Positions 34,980-45,100 of a stretch of 64,000 bases of DNA are shown here, piece after piece (within the stretch, counting starts at the first letter, position 1; each line of letters begins with the position of its first letter). Made by a program: the position numbers and the translations under genes. This DNA comes from Bauldia sp. (GTDB taxonomy: Bacteria; Pseudomonadota; Alphaproteobacteria; Rhizobiales; Kaistiaceae). The DNA lies in the NCBI GenBank assembly GCA_026126065.1, contig JAHCJY010000003.1, positions 124,001 to 188,000 of the forward strand. The letters are read 5' to 3'. A model generated the notes under the pieces. The model ran no database searches and was not told the DNA's origin. It was given only the letters and a program-made list of their open reading frames with translations.

Positions 34980-35020
34980 GATTCACCCGGATTCCGGTAA
35001 CCGCTATGGTGGGTTGATTC
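34980..35020. promoter_or_regulatory. Cluster of three GANTC sites before divL
   Basis: GATTC occurs at 34980-34984, 34990-34994 and 35016-35020 in the 275-bp spacer between hemW and divL. At this base composition GANTC is expected about once per 300-350 bp. CcrM methylates GANTC in alphaproteobacteria and the methylation state affects some cell-cycle promoters. A regulatory role here is inferred. The spacer shows no gene and no TTAA-N7-TTAA site. Confidence 0.4.
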
Positions 35021-35121
35021 GTGGCTGGCCGAGGGGCCGTCGGCCGGTCGCGGGTTCGGTTTTTCTCAGGCAACGGCGGGGGCCGGTTGCGTTGCGGCGC
35101 GAAGGCAAAGACGCACTCCCG

Positions 35122-37584
35122 ATGAAGGCAGCGCGCCGCGCGGCCCTGCGCCTCCTCGCCTCGTCGGCTCTCGTCCCCGCCCTGGCCGCGCCGGCTTTTG
35201 CCCAAAGCACCCCGATCGTCCTTACGGCGGACCGGATCATCATCCTCGCCGCGCTCATCGGCTCGGTTTCCTTCGCGGTGATCTCGGCGATCGCACTCAT
35301 CCGCGCCCGCGCCAAGGCCGAGAGCGAAAATGTGGCGCTCCGGCTCGAAGTGGCGAACCTCCGCACCGCCTCCGACCGGGCCGAGAGCCTCGTCAACGCC
35401 GACGACCAGCGCCTCGTCATCTGGGAGGCGCGCGGCGTCGCGCCCGTGGTGGCGGGCGACCTGCCGCGCGAGGCCGCGGCCCCTGCCGACCGCGGCGGAT
35501 TCCTTGCCTTCGGCCGATGGCTCGTCGGCGCATCGGCGGCTGACCTCGACGCCGGCATCGGGCGTCTCCGCGAGAAGGGGGAGCCGTTCCTCCTGGCGCT
35601 CGCCACCCAGGCCGGGACTTTCGTGGAGGCGCTCGGCCGGACGGTCGGCGGCCGGGCCGTCGTGCGCTTCCGCGACCTGACGGGCGACCGGCTCGACCTT
35701 GCCGCGCTGCAGTCTGCCCACCAGCACCTGTTTGCCGAAAGCACCGCGCTCAAGGCGGCCCTCGATGCTGTGCCGGTCCCGGTGTGGGTGCGCGCCCGCG
35801 ACGGGCGGCTCACCTGGGTCAACCTCGCCTATTCGGCGGCCGTCGAGGCGCCCGACCGCGATGCCGCGATCAGTTCCGGCGCGGAGTTGCTCGACACGCC
35901 CTCCCGCGAGGCGATCGCGTCGATCCACACTCGCGACGCCCGCTTCCAGCGGCGGCTTTCGGTCGTATCGGCCGGCAACCGCCTCCTCTACGACGTGACC
36001 GATGTCCGCTCGGAAGGCGGCACGGCGGGGCTTGCCGTCGACGCGACGCAGATCGAGGCCGTCCAGGCGACGATGCAGCGCCTCGTCGACTTCCACACCC
36101 GCACGCTCGACCAGCTCGCCACCGCCGTCGCCGTGTTCGGCCCCGACCGGCGGCTGCGTTCGTTCAACGCCGCTTACCGCGCGCTCTTCGGCCTCGACTC
36201 CGCCTTCCTCGAATCCATGCCCGACGAGGGCGCGATCCTCGATCGCCTCCGCGCGACGCGGAAGCTGCCGGAGCAGGCGGATTTCCGCGGCTGGAAGAAC
36301 GACCTCCTCGCCGCCTACCGCTCGCTCGAATCCACCGAGCAGTTGTGGCACCTGCCGGAAGGGCAGACCCTCCGCGTCATTGCCAACCCCCACCCGCAGG
36401 GCGGCATGACGTGGATATACGAGAACGTCACCGAGCGGCTTGGCCTCGAGAGCCGCTACAATTCCCTCATCCGCGTCCAGGGCGAAACACTCGACCATCT
36501 GCGCGAGGGCGTAGCGGTGTTCGGCTCCGACGGAAGGGTGCGGCTGCACAATCCCGCGTTCGGCGAGATCTGGGGCCTCGATCTCGCGCGCCTGCCGCAC
36601 CTTGCGCATGTGCGCGACATCGCCTCCCGCTGCACCGCGCTGCACGGGCCGTCCGAGGCCTGGGAACGCCTCGTCGCCTGCATTGCGGGCGTCGACGAAA
36701 CGCGGGCTCCGGTCGTCGGGCGCGTCGAACGCCAGGACGGGCGGACGATCGACTACGCCACCGTGCCGCTGCCGGACGGGCAGACCATGGTCACCTTCGT
36801 CGACATCACCGATTCCGTGCGGGTCGAGCGCGCGCTCGTGGAGCGGAACGACGCGCTCGAGGCGGCGGACCGGCTCAAGAACGAGTTCATCCAGCACGTC
36901 TCGTACGAGCTCCGCTCGCCGCTCACCAATATCATCGGCTTCACGCAACTCATCGCCGACGAGGGGATCGGGCCCCTCAACGCCAAGCAGCGCGAGTATG
37001 TCGGCTACGTCATGACGTCGAGCTCGGCGCTGCTCGCCCTCATCAACGACATCCTCGACCTTGCGACGATCGACGCCGGCATCATGGCGCTCGCGCTCGC
37101 CGAGGTCGACGTGACGAAGGCCGTGGAGGCCTCGATCGAGGGCCTCCGCGACCGGCTGGTCGAATCGCGCATCAGCCTCGAGACCGACATCCCGGCCGAC
37201 ATCGGCGGCATCGTCGCCGACGAAAAGCGCCTCCGCCAGATTCTGTACAACCTCCTCGCCAACGCCGTGACCTTCTCGCCCGCGGGCGGACGGATCGGCG
37301 TCTCGGCGCGGCGCATCGGCAAGACCGTCGTGCTCGAGGTCGAGGACGAGGGCGTCGGCATTCCGGACGATTTCCTCGGCCTCGTCTTCGATCGCTTCGA
37401 ATCGCGTCCGGGCGGCGCGATCCGCGGCGGCGCCGGCCTCGGCCTTGCCATCGTGAAGAGCTTCGTCGAACTCCACGGCGGTTCGGTCGCCATCCGCTCG
37501 GAGCCCGGCAAGGGCACCCTCGTCCGCGTCACGCTCCCCGTCCGCCCCGAGCCGCCCGACCCGATGGGCATGGCGGCGGAGTAG
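35122..37584 (+). CDS. divL: DivL-like PAS-domain kinase homologue with Tyr at the phospho-acceptor site
   Basis: An 820-aa membrane-anchored protein. The ATG at 35122 gives a signal-like segment ending AFAQ and a membrane helix (about residues 36-57), then several PAS-like domains and a HisKA-like/HATPase pair. The H-box reads HVSYELRSPLTNIIGF: the residue normally phosphorylated (His before ELR) is Tyr595, as in Caulobacter DivL. The ATP-binding domain is intact (NLLANAVTF, EDEGVGIPD, GGAGLGLAIV). In Caulobacter DivL acts as a cofactor that turns the CckA-CtrA pathway on and off. The following tsaE-murU-addB-addA block is the standard divL neighbourhood. Confidence 0.87.
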   Translation: MKAARRAALRLLASSALVPALAAPAFAQSTPIVLTADRIIILAALIGSVSFAVISAIALIRARAKAESENVALRLEVANLRTASDRAESLVNADDQRLVIWEARGVAPVVAGDLPREAAAPADRGGFLAFGRWLVGASAADLDAGIGRLREKGEPFLLALATQAGTFVEALGRTVGGRAVVRFRDLTGDRLDLAALQSAHQHLFAESTALKAALDAVPVPVWVRARDGRLTWVNLAYSAAVEAPDRDAAISSGAELLDTPSREAIASIHTRDARFQRRLSVVSAGNRLLYDVTDVRSEGGTAGLAVDATQIEAVQATMQRLVDFHTRTLDQLATAVAVFGPDRRLRSFNAAYRALFGLDSAFLESMPDEGAILDRLRATRKLPEQADFRGWKNDLLAAYRSLESTEQLWHLPEGQTLRVIANPHPQGGMTWIYENVTERLGLESRYNSLIRVQGETLDHLREGVAVFGSDGRVRLHNPAFGEIWGLDLARLPHLAHVRDIASRCTALHGPSEAWERLVACIAGVDETRAPVVGRVERQDGRTIDYATVPLPDGQTMVTFVDITDSVRVERALVERNDALEAADRLKNEFIQHVSYELRSPLTNIIGFTQLIADEGIGPLNAKQREYVGYVMTSSSALLALINDILDLATIDAGIMALALAEVDVTKAVEASIEGLRDRLVESRISLETDIPADIGGIVADEKRLRQILYNLLANAVTFSPAGGRIGVSARRIGKTVVLEVEDEGVGIPDDFLGLVFDRFESRPGGAIRGGAGLGLAIVKSFVELHGGSVAIRSEPGKGTLVRVTLPVRPEPPDPMGMAAE

Positions 37585-37590
37585 GGCGCC

Positions 37591-38064
37591 GTGCCCGCGC
37601 CGCCCATCACGATCGACCTTCCGGACGAGGCGGCAACGATCGCCCTCGCCGAAGCGCTCGCTCCGCTCCTCCGCGCCGGCGACATCGTCACCCTCTCGGG
37701 GCTCATCGGCGCGGGAAAGACCACCTTCGCCCGCGCCCTGATCCGCACGCTCGCCGGCGACCGGGCGCTGGAAGTGCCCAGTCCGACCTTCACCCTCGTC
37801 CAGCCCTACGGCGAGACCAGTATCCCCGTCGCGCATTTCGACCTCTATCGCCTCGCGGACGGCGTTGAACTCGACGAGCTCGGCTTCGACGACGCGGTGG
37901 CGGAAGGCGTTGCGCTGGTGGAATGGCCGGAACGGGCGCCGGGGCGGTTTCGTGGCGCGCTGGCGGTGTCGCTTGTGCCGGCGGGGGCGGGGGCGGGTCG
38001 GATCGCAACGCTCGACGGCGACGCGTCCTGGCACGAACGGCTCGCGACGACGGTCCTTCGATGA
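37591..38064 (+). CDS. tsaE: tRNA threonylcarbamoyladenosine biosynthesis ATPase TsaE
   Basis: A 157-aa ATPase that activates the TsaB-TsaD complex for synthesis of t6A37 in ANN-decoding tRNAs. The P-loop GLIGAGKTTFARALI, the conserved VPSPTFTLVQ and the LYRL motif in VAHFDLYRLADG are present. The start is GTG at 37591, 6 bp after the divL stop. Length is normal for the family. In many relatives an amgK sugar-kinase gene follows immediately; here it is absent. Confidence 0.94.
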   Translation: MPAPPITIDLPDEAATIALAEALAPLLRAGDIVTLSGLIGAGKTTFARALIRTLAGDRALEVPSPTFTLVQPYGETSIPVAHFDLYRLADGVELDELGFDDAVAEGVALVEWPERAPGRFRGALAVSLVPAGAGAGRIATLDGDASWHERLATTVLR

Positions 38065-38103
38065 CGATGTCGAGGGCGGATCACCAGCCACCCAAGGTCG
38101 TCA

Positions 38104-38229
38104 CCCCGGCGAAGGCCGGGGCCCATTGTGGCGGCCAGCGATGTGCGGAGCCACGGCGGGCAAGGGCGCTGGGCGCTGCGCGGCCGCACTATGATGGGTG
38201 AGGGAGGACGCTCAATTGAGCGAGCGTCC
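38104..38229. repeat. REP-like palindrome and second inverted repeat between tsaE and murU
   Basis: CCCCGGC-GAAG-GCCGGGG (38104-38121) has the form of a dispersed extragenic repeat common in Hyphomicrobiales (GTCAYCCCGGCGAAGGCCGGG-type). Further on, GGACGCTC (38206-38213) pairs with GAGCGTCC (38222-38229), and CGCTCAATTGAGCG inside it is itself a 14-bp palindrome (38209-38222). They fill most of the 248-bp gap, in which no gene was seen. Confidence 0.6.
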
Positions 38230-38312
38230 GCACCGCGAGGCAAATCTGGCCACCGCGTCGCCTCCTTTGCTATGAAGCCGGGAGGGAACGTCACGCGAAC
38301 AGAGGATGAAGG

Positions 38313-39047
38313 TTGGACGCGCCGGGAACGCCAGTGACAGCAATGGTGCTCGCGGCCGGTCTCGGCCGCCGCATGCTGCCGCTCACCGCCGAGACGCCGA
38401 AGCCGCTGGTCGAGGTCGGCGGCAAGGCGCTGATTGATCACGCCCTCGACCGCCTCGCCGATGCCGGCGTGTGGACCGCCGTCGTCAACGTCCACCATCT
38501 CGCGGGGCAGATCGTTTCGCACCTGTCCCGCCGCCGGAAGCCGCGGATTCGTATCTCCGACGAGCGCGACAAGCTGCTGGAGACCGGCGGCGGCGTGGTC
38601 AAGGCGCTGCCCATGCTTGGCCGCGAGCCGTTCTTCCTCCTCAATTCGGATTCGTTCTGGACCGAGCGCAAGACCTCCAACCTTGCCCGCCTTGCCGCCA
38701 ACTGGGACGGCGAGGTGATGGACGCCCTCCTTATGCTGGCGCCGGTGGAGGATACGGTGGGGTATGACGGCCCGGGCGATTTCGTGATGGACCACGAGAG
38801 CCGGCTGACACCGCGCCTGTCGGGCGAGACGGCGCCGTTCGTCTACACCGGGGTTGCCATCGTCGATCCCGCGGCGATGTTCGCCGATGCGCCGAAAGGG
38901 CCGTTCTCGCTCAATCTCCTGATCGACCGGATCAGCCGCGCCGGTCGCCTGTTCGGGCTTCGCATGTCGGGCACCTTCTTCCACGTCGGCACCACGGCCG
39001 CGGTCGAAGAGGCCGAAAAGCTCCTCCGCAGCAGTTCGGCCGCCTGA
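38313..39047 (+). CDS. murU: Nucleotidyltransferase (MurU-like, N-acetylmuramate-1-phosphate uridylyltransferase)
   Basis: A 244-aa sugar-1-phosphate nucleotidyltransferase. The signature AMVLAAGLGRRMLPLTAETPKP opens the Rossmann-like domain; LLETGGGVVKALP and FLLNSDSFW (metal-binding Asp) follow. MurU makes UDP-MurNAc in the cell-wall recycling bypass. The start is TTG at 38313, with a later ATG at 38343 possible. Assignment to MurU rests on position before addB and on similarity. The partner kinase AmgK, usually adjacent, is missing here. Confidence 0.82.
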   Translation: MDAPGTPVTAMVLAAGLGRRMLPLTAETPKPLVEVGGKALIDHALDRLADAGVWTAVVNVHHLAGQIVSHLSRRRKPRIRISDERDKLLETGGGVVKALPMLGREPFFLLNSDSFWTERKTSNLARLAANWDGEVMDALLMLAPVEDTVGYDGPGDFVMDHESRLTPRLSGETAPFVYTGVAIVDPAAMFADAPKGPFSLNLLIDRISRAGRLFGLRMSGTFFHVGTTAAVEEAEKLLRSSSAA

Positions 39048-39052
39048 CCGAG

Positions 39053-42000
39053 ATGGCCATACCCCGCGTCTTCTCGATCCCGGCGGGCGTCCCGTTCCTG
39101 CCGGCCCTCGCCGACGCGGTGCTGTCCGGCCGTCTCGGCGGCGCCGCGCCCGGAACGCCGCTGGACCTCGCGGGCACGACCATCCTCCTGCCGACGCGGC
39201 GCTCCGTCCGCGCGCTGCGCGAGATATTCCTCGCCCGCGCCTCGCGCCACGCGGCGATCCTGCCCCGCATCCGCACGATCGGCGACGTCGACGAGGAGGA
39301 TTTCCTCCTCCAGCCCGCCGCGGAATCGCCCGGCGACGCCCTTCTCCTTCCGGAAGGCGTGTCGCGGCTCGAACGGAGCCTCGCGCTGACCCGGATGGTC
39401 CTTGCCTGGGGACGCGCGGTCCGCGCCCAGACGGCGCCCGAGGGCGGCCCGCCGCTCGTGCCGGCTTCCGCCGCCGACGCCGTCCGCCTCGCGGCCGACC
39501 TCGCGCGGCTGATCGACGACATGGAGACCGCGGGCATTCCGTGGGACGCGCTGAACGGCCTCGTGCCGGCCGACTATCCCGGCTACTGGCAGCTCACGCT
39601 CGACTTCCTCAAGATCGCCGGCGAGGAGTGGCCGAAAATCCTCGCGGAGGCGGGACTTGCCGACCCGGCCGCGCGGCGCGACATGCTCATCCGCAGCGAA
39701 GCGGCGCGCCTCGAAACCGCCGCCCCCGCCGGACCGATGATCGCCGCGGGCTCCACCGGCTCGATTCCCGCGACCGCGGCGCTGCTGCGCGCCATCGCGC
39801 GTCTTCCGAACGGGGCGGTCGTCTTGCCGGGCCTCGACCGCACGCTCGACGCGCGCGGCTGGGAGGGCATCGGCGACGTTGCGAACGGCGCGCCGAGCCA
39901 TCCGCAGTTCGGCCTTCGCCAGCTTCTGGGCAGCATCGGCATCCTCCGCGACGACGTACCCGACCTCGTTCCTTCCCCCGCCGCTCTTGCCGCGCGCGCC
40001 CGCATCGTCGGCGAGGCGATGCGTCCGGCCGAGACCACCGAGGCGTGGGCCGAAGCCCCCCTTGCCGGCGTGAGCGATGCCTTCGCCGGCGCTTCGCTCA
40101 TCGTCGCCCGCAACGAGCAGGAGGAGGCGCTCGCCATCGCGGTGGCCCTTCGTGAGTCTCTCGAGACGCCCCGCCGGACCGCCGCGCTCGTGACGCCGGA
40201 CCGGACTCTCGCCCGCCGCGTCGCGGTCGAGCTTCGCCGCTGGGGCATCGCGGTCGACGATTCCGCCGGCCAGCCGCTGGATGGCACGACGCCCGGCGTC
40301 TTCGTCCGCCTCCTCGCCGAGGCCGCGCTCACCGCAGCTCCCGTCGCGATCCTCGCGCTGCTGAAGCATCCGCTGGCGGCGTTCGGCCAGAAGCCGTCGC
40401 TCTGCCGGATCGCCGCGCGGGCGCTGGAGATCGCCCTCTTCCGCGGCCCCGGCCGCATGTCGACCATCGCGAGCCTGGCGGCCGACATCGCCAATGTCCG
40501 CCTCGGCATGGACATGAAGTCGGACCTCATCATCCCGCGCGCGCGCCGCCGCCTGTCGAAGGCGGACTGGACCGCGGCCGAGGCCATGGCGGCCACGGTG
40601 TCGTCCGTGCTCGGCCCGCTGGCGAAGCTCGGCAAGGCGCCGCAACTCGCCGTGGCCGACGCCGCGGCGGCGCTCGTGGTGGCGTTCGACCGCGCGATCG
40701 ACGACGGCAGCGGCAGCGCCACGCCGCTGTGGGACGAGCCGGCAGGCGCAGGGCTTGCGACGCTGCTCGGCGGGCTTGCCGAGGCGAGCCGGCTCGAACT
40801 CTCGCCATCGGAATTCCCGTCCTTCCTGAGAGCCGCGATGGCTGGCGCGACCGTCACGCCCGGGTCAGGCACGGACCCCCGCATCCACATCTGGGGCACG
40901 CTCGAAGCGCGCCTGCAATCGGTCGACCGGCTCGTGCTGGGCGGGCTCGACGAGAGCGTCTGGCCCGGCGACATCCGCACCGATCCGTTCCTGTCGCGCC
41001 AGATGCGCGCCGCGATCGGCCTGCCGCCGCCTGAGCGGCGCGTCGGCCTTTCGGCCCACGATTTCTCGCAGGGGCTTGCCGTTCCCGAGGTCATCGTCAC
41101 GCGCGCCGAGAAGCGCGGCGGCGCGCCGACGGTGCCGTCGCGCTGGCTGCAACGGCTGACGGCGCTGATCGGCCCGGACGAGACGAAGGCGCTCCGCGCT
41201 CGCGGTGACCGTCATGTCCGCCTCGCCCGCGGCCTCGACCGCGTGCTGCCCGCGGAGGTCGCGCCCATCCGCCGCCCGCATCCGCGCCCGCCCGTCGCCG
41301 TCCGGCCGCGCGAACTGTCGATCACGTCGGTCGAGAAGCTCATCCGCGACCCATATTCGGTGTACGCGCAACGCATCCTGCAGCTCGAGCCGCTCGACCC
41401 GATCGGCCAGCGCGCCGACGCCCGCATCCGCGGCACGCTGATCCACGAGGCGTTCGCCGACTTCACCCGGGAGTGGACCGGCAGGCCGTTCGACGATTCC
41501 GCCCGCGATCGCCTCCTGGCGATCTGGCGCGAGAAGTTCGCGATCATCGCGGATTTCCCGGAGGTCCACGCGGTGTGGTCGCTGCTGGCGGAGCGGATCG
41601 CCGGATGGATGGCGGACTGGGAGGCCGAGCGGGACGCCCGTGTCGCCTCGCGCCATCCCGAGATCAAGGGCGAGTTCTTCTTCGAAGCGCCGGCGGGGAA
41701 ATTCAAGCTGAACGGCCGCGCGGACCGCATCGACACCTTCAAGGACGGCAGCGTCGGTATCTACGACTACAAGACCGGCGCACCGCCGAGCCCGAAGCAG
41801 GTGCTTCTCTTCTCGCCGCAGCTGGCGCTCGAAGGGGCGATGGTTTCGGCCGGCGCGTTCGGGGCGGCCTTCGCCGGTCGGTCGCTGTCCGAGGTGGCGT
41901 GGATCGCGCTCGGCAAGGCCGGCCGCGAGAACCCCGTCCGCTCCGCCGTCGATGACGGCGTCCCGCCGGACTCCATCGCCGCTCAGGCCGTCACGATGCT

Positions 42001-42151
42001 TCGCGGGCTCGTCGCCCGCTACGACGACCCTGCGCATGGCTACGCGTCCCAGGCGCGGCCGATGTTCGAGCGGCGCTTCCCGGGCGACTACGATCACCTC
42101 GCCCGCGTCTCGGAATGGCGCCTCGTGGCAGCACCCGGAGGGACGCCATGA
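39053..42151 (+). CDS. addB: Double-strand break repair protein AddB (alphaproteobacterial type)
   Basis: A 1032-aa subunit of the AddAB helicase-nuclease, which processes double-strand breaks for RecA-dependent repair. The N-terminal half is an inactivated helicase-like region (TTILLPTRRSVRALREIFL) with no classical GKT P-loop. The C-terminal half contains the nuclease domain, with RIRGTLIHEAFADF and the catalytic-lysine segment IYDYKTGAPPSPKQ. It overlaps addA by 4 bp (ATGA). The order addB-addA next to divL-tsaE is conserved in alphaproteobacteria. Confidence 0.95.
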   Translation: MAIPRVFSIPAGVPFLPALADAVLSGRLGGAAPGTPLDLAGTTILLPTRRSVRALREIFLARASRHAAILPRIRTIGDVDEEDFLLQPAAESPGDALLLPEGVSRLERSLALTRMVLAWGRAVRAQTAPEGGPPLVPASAADAVRLAADLARLIDDMETAGIPWDALNGLVPADYPGYWQLTLDFLKIAGEEWPKILAEAGLADPAARRDMLIRSEAARLETAAPAGPMIAAGSTGSIPATAALLRAIARLPNGAVVLPGLDRTLDARGWEGIGDVANGAPSHPQFGLRQLLGSIGILRDDVPDLVPSPAALAARARIVGEAMRPAETTEAWAEAPLAGVSDAFAGASLIVARNEQEEALAIAVALRESLETPRRTAALVTPDRTLARRVAVELRRWGIAVDDSAGQPLDGTTPGVFVRLLAEAALTAAPVAILALLKHPLAAFGQKPSLCRIAARALEIALFRGPGRMSTIASLAADIANVRLGMDMKSDLIIPRARRRLSKADWTAAEAMAATVSSVLGPLAKLGKAPQLAVADAAAALVVAFDRAIDDGSGSATPLWDEPAGAGLATLLGGLAEASRLELSPSEFPSFLRAAMAGATVTPGSGTDPRIHIWGTLEARLQSVDRLVLGGLDESVWPGDIRTDPFLSRQMRAAIGLPPPERRVGLSAHDFSQGLAVPEVIVTRAEKRGGAPTVPSRWLQRLTALIGPDETKALRARGDRHVRLARGLDRVLPAEVAPIRRPHPRPPVAVRPRELSITSVEKLIRDPYSVYAQRILQLEPLDPIGQRADARIRGTLIHEAFADFTREWTGRPFDDSARDRLLAIWREKFAIIADFPEVHAVWSLLAERIAGWMADWEAERDARVASRHPEIKGEFFFEAPAGKFKLNGRADRIDTFKDGSVGIYDYKTGAPPSPKQVLLFSPQLALEGAMVSAGAFGAAFAGRSLSEVAWIALGKAGRENPVRSAVDDGVPPDSIAAQAVTMLRGLVARYDDPAHGYASQARPMFERRFPGDYDHLARVSEWRLVAAPGGTP

Positions 42152-45100
42152 ACGCCCCCGCGCGCGCGGTCGATCCGACGACGAAGAGCCGCCAGTCCGA
42201 GGCGTCCGACCCGCGCCGTTCGGCCTGGGTGTCGGCCAACGCCGGCTCCGGAAAGACCTACGTCCTCGCCCTTCGTGTGGTGCGGCTCCTCCTGGCTGGC
42301 GCCGCGCCCGGTCGGCTTCTCTGCCTCACCTTCACCAAGGCCGCCGCGGCCGAGATGGCCAAGCGCGTGTTCGACCGCCTTGGCCGCTGGGTGCGCCTCA
42401 CGGATGCGGAGCTTGACAGGGAGCTGTTCGAACTCGAGGGGCGGCATCCGACGCCGGAGCACCGCGCCATCGCGCGCCGGCTGTTTGCGCGCGCCCTCGA
42501 AACTCCGGGCGGGCTGAAGATCCAGACCGTGCATGCGTTCTGCGAGAGCCTTCTCCACCAGTTCCCGTTCGAGGCCGACGTTGCCGGCCATTTCGAGGTG
42601 CTGGAGGAGAACGCTGCGACCATCATGGTGCGCGAGGCACGCCGCCGCGTCCTGGCGCAGGCCGCCGCCGACCTCACCACGCCTGTCGGCGATGCGCTGC
42701 GCACGGTGGTGCTGTCCGCCAGCGACCGGAGCGCGGAGGACGCGGTGGGCGAACTCGTCGAGAACCGCCAGCTCCTCGAACGCTGGGTGCGGGCGACCGG
42801 CTCGCTCGACGCGGCGCTCGCCGAGCTCCGCCGGACGCTCGGGGTGGATTCCGCGCCGTCGCGCGCCGCGGTCGAGGCCGAGATCGTCGCCCGGGCGCCC
42901 CTCCGGTTCGAGGACATCGCTCGCCTCGTCCGCCTCCTCGAAGGCGGCACGACCAACGACGTCAAGGCGGCCGAGCGTCTCGCGCCATATCTCACGGCGA
43001 AGGACGACGCCGCGCGGTTCGCCGCTTACCGCAGCTTCTTCTGCCGGGCCGATGGCCAGCTCCGCAGCGGAAACACGCTCGTCACGCGCGGCATCAAGGC
43101 CCGGTGGCCGGAACTGGACGATCTCATCCCCGCCGAATGCGCCCGGCTCGAACAGCTGATGGACGTCGCGAACGCGGCGGAAACCTACACGGTCAGCGCC
43201 GCCGCGCTTCGCCTCGCGGACGCGGTGATCCGGGACTACGAGCGGCAGAAGACACTCCGCGGTCTCCTCGACTTCGACGACCTCATCGCGAAGACGCTGG
43301 CGCTCCTGTCGCGCTCCGAAGCCGCGCGCTGGGTCCACTACAAGATCGACCAGGGCCTCGACCACATCCTCGTCGACGAGGCGCAGGACACCAGCCCCGG
43401 CCAGTGGCAGGTGATCCGGGCGCTCGCCGACGACTTCTTCACCGGCGAAGGAGCGCACGACCGCCCGCGGACGCTATTCGCGGTCGGCGACGAGAAGCAG
43501 TCGATCTACTCCTTCCAGGGCGCGGTCCCGGCGTGGTTCACGCGCGTTCGCCACGAAATCGAGAAGAAGGCGGTGGCTGCCGGCCAGGCGTTCAGCGGCC
43601 TCGAACTGACCCTCTCGTTCCGCTCGGTGCCGGACATCATGAAGGCGGTCGACCGCGTCTTCCGCCCGCCGTCGGCCCATGCCGGCCTTGCCAGCGAAGC
43701 GAAGGAGCCGGTCCACCAGGCGATCCGCCATTCCGAGCCGGGCGAGGTCGTGATCTGGCCGCCGATCGAGCCGCCGCCCGATGCAGAGCCCGGCGACTGG
43801 GCCGATCCGCTCGATCATCTCGGCGACGCTGCGCCCGAAATGGTGCTGGCGAACCGTATTGCGCGCACGGTGAAGTCGTGGCTCGACACCGGCGAGCGCA
43901 TCGCCGCCACCGGTAAGCCGATCCGTCCCGGCGAGGTGCTGATCCTGACGCGGAAGCGCGGGCCGCTGTCGGAGGGCATCAACCGCGCCCTCAAGGCGAA
44001 CGGCATCCCCGTCGCCGGCGCCGACCGCCTCGCGCTGGCCGACCACATCGCGGTCAAGGACCTCGTCGCGCTCGGCGACGTGCTGCTGCAGGACCGCGAT
44101 GACCTCTCGCTGGCGGCGCTGCTGAAGAGCCCTCTGTTCGGCCTCGACGAGGACGCCCTGTTCGCGCTCGCGCACGAGCGGCCGCATACGCTGTGGCAGG
44201 CGCTGAAGGATGCCGCCGATGCCGAGCCGTTCACGGCCGCCTGGGAGGCGCTGACCCAGCTTCGCCGCAAGGTCGACGGCGTGACGCCGTTCGCCTTCTA
44301 CGCCGATGTGCTCGGCCCGCGCGGCGGGCGGAAGCGCTTCGCCGCGCGGCTCGGCGCGGAGGCGGAGGACGTGCTCGACGAATTCCTCGCCCAGGCGCTC
44401 GCCTATGAGCGAACGGAGACGCCGTCCCTGCAGGGATTCCTCGCGTGGATCCGCTCGTCGGCGACGGAAATCCGCCGCGAGACCGAGACGCTGCGCGACG
44501 AGGTCCGGGTGATGACCGTCCACGGCGCAAAAGGTCTGGAGGCCGACATCGTGTTCCTCGTGGACGACGGGTCGGGGCCGGTCCATCCAGGGCATGACGA
44601 CAACTTCCTCGCCATTGCCGACGACCCCGATTCGGCCGAACCCGCGCCGCTCGTCTGGACCAAGGGCGTGCGCGGCATGCCGAAACGCATCAAGGCGCTC
44701 GTCGATCGCGGTCGCGAGCGCGCGAAGGAGGAGTATCGCCGTCTCCTTTATGTCGGCCTCACGCGCGCCCGCGACCGGCTGATCGTCTGCGGCACGCTGG
44801 CGAGCAACACCGACCGGAGTGGCGGCTGGCACGCGCTCGTTTCCACGGCGCTGATGCCGCTGACGGAGGAATTCGTCGCCATCGACGGCTCGCCGGCCTA
44901 CCGCTACCGCGATCCGACGCTCGTCGCCGCGCCGCCAGCGGAGGAAGCGCGCGTCGTAGCCGACGAGCCACCGCCGCCGGCCTGGCTGTCGCGGAACGTA
45001 TCCGGCGTCCGCGTCCCGCGCGCGCTGCGCGCCTCGTCGGCGCTTCCGGCGGCCATGCTCGTACCGCGGACGCTCGGCGCGCTGATGGAGCCGCCGGACC

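Noticed and set aside
34693..38091. A 1132-codon open frame on the minus strand opposite hemW-divL-tsaE
   Set aside because: It is antisense to three well-supported genes and is Arg/Asp/Glu/Ala-rich low-complexity sequence with no recognisable domain. In GC-rich DNA, stop codons are rare in this frame, so long antisense frames arise by chance.
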